Of a stretch of DNA of 6,587 bases, positions 5,926 through 6,587 are shown in pieces (the first letter of the stretch is position 1; every line of letters starts with the position of its first letter). The DNA is from Opitutaceae bacterium (lineage in GTDB: Bacteria; Verrucomicrobiota; Verrucomicrobiia; Opitutales; Opitutaceae). Location of the stretch: NCBI GenBank assembly GCA_031272375.1, contig JAISTY010000200.1, forward strand, positions 1 through 6,587, written 5' to 3'. The notes beneath the pieces were generated by a model. The model had not been told where the DNA came from and ran no database searches. It saw nothing but the letters and a program-made list of their open reading frames with translations. A program made the position numbers and the translations under genes.

Positions 5926-5999
5926 GCCGTCCCCGAACCGGAAACCCGCAGCAAGGGAGGCGTCCGCGCCTCCCTTTTTTTTTTGCGAACGCGGACGTG
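5914..5999 (+). repeat. 11-bp direct repeat flanking the terminator
   Basis: ACGCGGACGTG occurs at 5914-5924, ending in the first two bases of the stop codon, and again at 5989-5999. Its core CGCGGACG is present inverted (CGTCCGCG, 5961-5968) at the tip of the terminator hairpin. The three copies may be chance in GC-rich DNA or traces of local duplication. Confidence 0.35.
5953..5984 (+). terminator. intrinsic terminator of the solute-binding protein gene
   Basis: GGGAGGCG (5955-5962) pairs perfectly with CGCCTCCC (5967-5974) around TCCG. Flanking AA/TT can extend the stem, and ten T's follow (5975-5984). It lies 27 bases after the stop codon at 5923-5925. On the minus strand the same hairpin lacks a T-tract, so it serves mainly the plus-strand gene. 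Confidence 0.93.
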
Positions 6000-6012
6000 G
6001 CGGCGACGCCGC

Positions 6013-6585
6013 TCATTCGTTCGGGGCGGTGATTTTGAGGCGGAGAAATTGGCGGGGGGAATCGGCGGGGGCTTCAATGGTGACGGGAGGGGCTCCGGGG
6101 ACGGAGGGGGTGACGGGGGCGAAGAGGTTTTCCCATGTTCGGAGGTCGGTGGATTTCTGGGGCTGGTAGGTGAAGCCGGCGCGGGCGGGGCGGAAGGTCA
6201 TGGACAAGTCGCCGCCGGCAAGCCGCACCGCGGGGAGATGCGACAAGCCGCCGCCGGTTTGCGGAACCTCGGCGTCGGGGCCGGGGATGAGGGCGTAGGC
6301 AAGGAAGTCGTCCGCGGAAAGGGCGCGGGGATTGAAGGGCGGCGGGAGTCCGGCGATGAGGTCGTAGGAATTCCGGACGGTGGCGTTGCGGGTGAGGTGG
6401 TAAGTTTGCGCGGCGGCGGTGTCGGTGAGGACGAGGCGGTGGAGGACGAGGGCGGCGGGGGCGCCCGCCACGAGGCTGTTTTCGGGTTCGAGGAGGGTCA
6501 GGATGTTCGGGACGTTGGCGATGGTGGCTTTGGCGGGATTGGAGAGGCGGAGTGAGGCGGCGTCGCCGAGGACGATGGCGCGGAG
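6013..6585 (-). CDS. C-terminal fragment of an unrecognised, probably secreted protein
   Basis: An open frame enters from the right edge and runs 190 residues to a TGA at 6013-6015; the start is outside the window. I do not recognise the family from the upstream part, which is rich in Ala, Leu, Pro and Thr with alternating hydrophobic stretches that suggest beta structure. The last 65 or so residues read FTYQPQKSTDLRTWENL, then a Pro/Val/Thr-rich stretch, then RQFLRLKITAPNE at the end. This resembles a C-terminal beta-sandwich tail seen on many secreted verrucomicrobial proteins ('YxVExSTDLxxW … FLRL' type, from memory). There is no PEP-CTERM anchor and no membrane helix in the visible part. 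The coding strand is C-rich (GCC, CTC, ACC, CCC codons), unlike the RND gene. It converges on the solute-binding protein gene, with 87 bases between stops. Confidence 0.75.
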   Translation of the reverse strand, partial: LRAIVLGDAASLRLSNPAKATIANVPNILTLLEPENSLVAGAPAALVLHRLVLTDTAAAQTYHLTRNATVRNSYDLIAGLPPPFNPRALSADDFLAYALIPGPDAEVPQTGGGLSHLPAVRLAGGDLSMTFRPARAGFTYQPQKSTDLRTWENLFAPVTPSVPGAPPVTIEAPADSPRQFLRLKITAPNE

Positions 6586-6587
6586 GG

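Noticed and set aside
6082..6119. Strong G-quadruplex pattern on the plus strand
   Set aside because: It lies inside the coding region of the right-edge gene and is explained by Pro, Val, Thr and Gly codons ending in C on the other strand.
5983..6555. Gly/Glu-rich plus-strand frame opposite the right-edge gene
   Set aside because: Low-complexity Gly-Gly-Glu composition comes from the G-rich antisense strand. The minus-strand frame has the more protein-like sequence and a recognisable C-terminal tail.
1..6587. CRISPR array, tRNA, rRNA, insertion sequence or defence system
   Set aside because: There are no regularly spaced repeats, cloverleaf-like sequences, transposase motifs or terminal inverted repeats, and the genes present are ordinary transport, repair and secreted-protein genes.

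Overview
The window is GC-rich chromosomal DNA from a bacterium, most probably a member of Verrucomicrobiota (perhaps an Opitutaceae-like lineage). This is inferred from three things. There is a GxGYxYP-family secreted protein, a family common in Bacteroidetes, Planctomycetes and Verrucomicrobia. The fragment at the right edge ends in a 'Y-x-x-x-x-S-T-D-L-x-x-W … F-L-R-L' tail like those of many verrucomicrobial secreted proteins. Gene starts also often have weak Shine-Dalgarno sequences, and a strikingly AT-rich promoter gap sits inside GC-rich coding DNA. No 16S rRNA or other taxonomic marker is present.

Layout, left to right. (1) Positions 3-1871, minus strand: the N-terminal 623 residues of an RND multidrug efflux permease close to MdtC, running off the left edge. 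Its start overlaps the stop of a possible 15-codon leader ORF as ATGA and sits beside a duplicated ribosome-binding region. (2) Positions 2029-3621, minus strand: a secreted GxGYxYP-family protein, followed by a likely terminator and a G-rich element. (3) Positions 3741-4370, minus strand: endonuclease III (nth) with intact catalytic Lys/Asp but an atypical cysteine pattern at the iron-sulfur site. (4) Positions 4371-4710: a 340-base divergent gap holding an AT-rich island, a 14-bp imperfect inverted repeat, repeated ATTCAT words and a candidate promoter for the next gene. (5) Positions 4711-5925, plus strand: a Tat-exported PotD/PotF-type solute-binding protein, apparently transcribed alone and closed by a textbook terminator at 5953-5984. 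(6) Positions 6013-6585, minus strand: the C-terminal 190 residues of an unrecognised, probably secreted protein whose start lies beyond the right edge.

The genes do not form one pathway. They look like separate housekeeping or transport units: efflux, a surface or periplasmic protein of unknown role, base-excision repair, and polyamine or other small-molecule uptake. The solute-binding protein lacks its ABC permease and ATPase genes here, and the RND permease has no adaptor gene upstream. I see no mobile element, CRISPR array, rRNA or tRNA, and no convincing undescribed multi-gene system. The best leads are the variant Fe-S motif of Nth, the G-rich element repeated at the borders of the nth and GxGYxYP genes, and the structured AT-rich regulatory gap.
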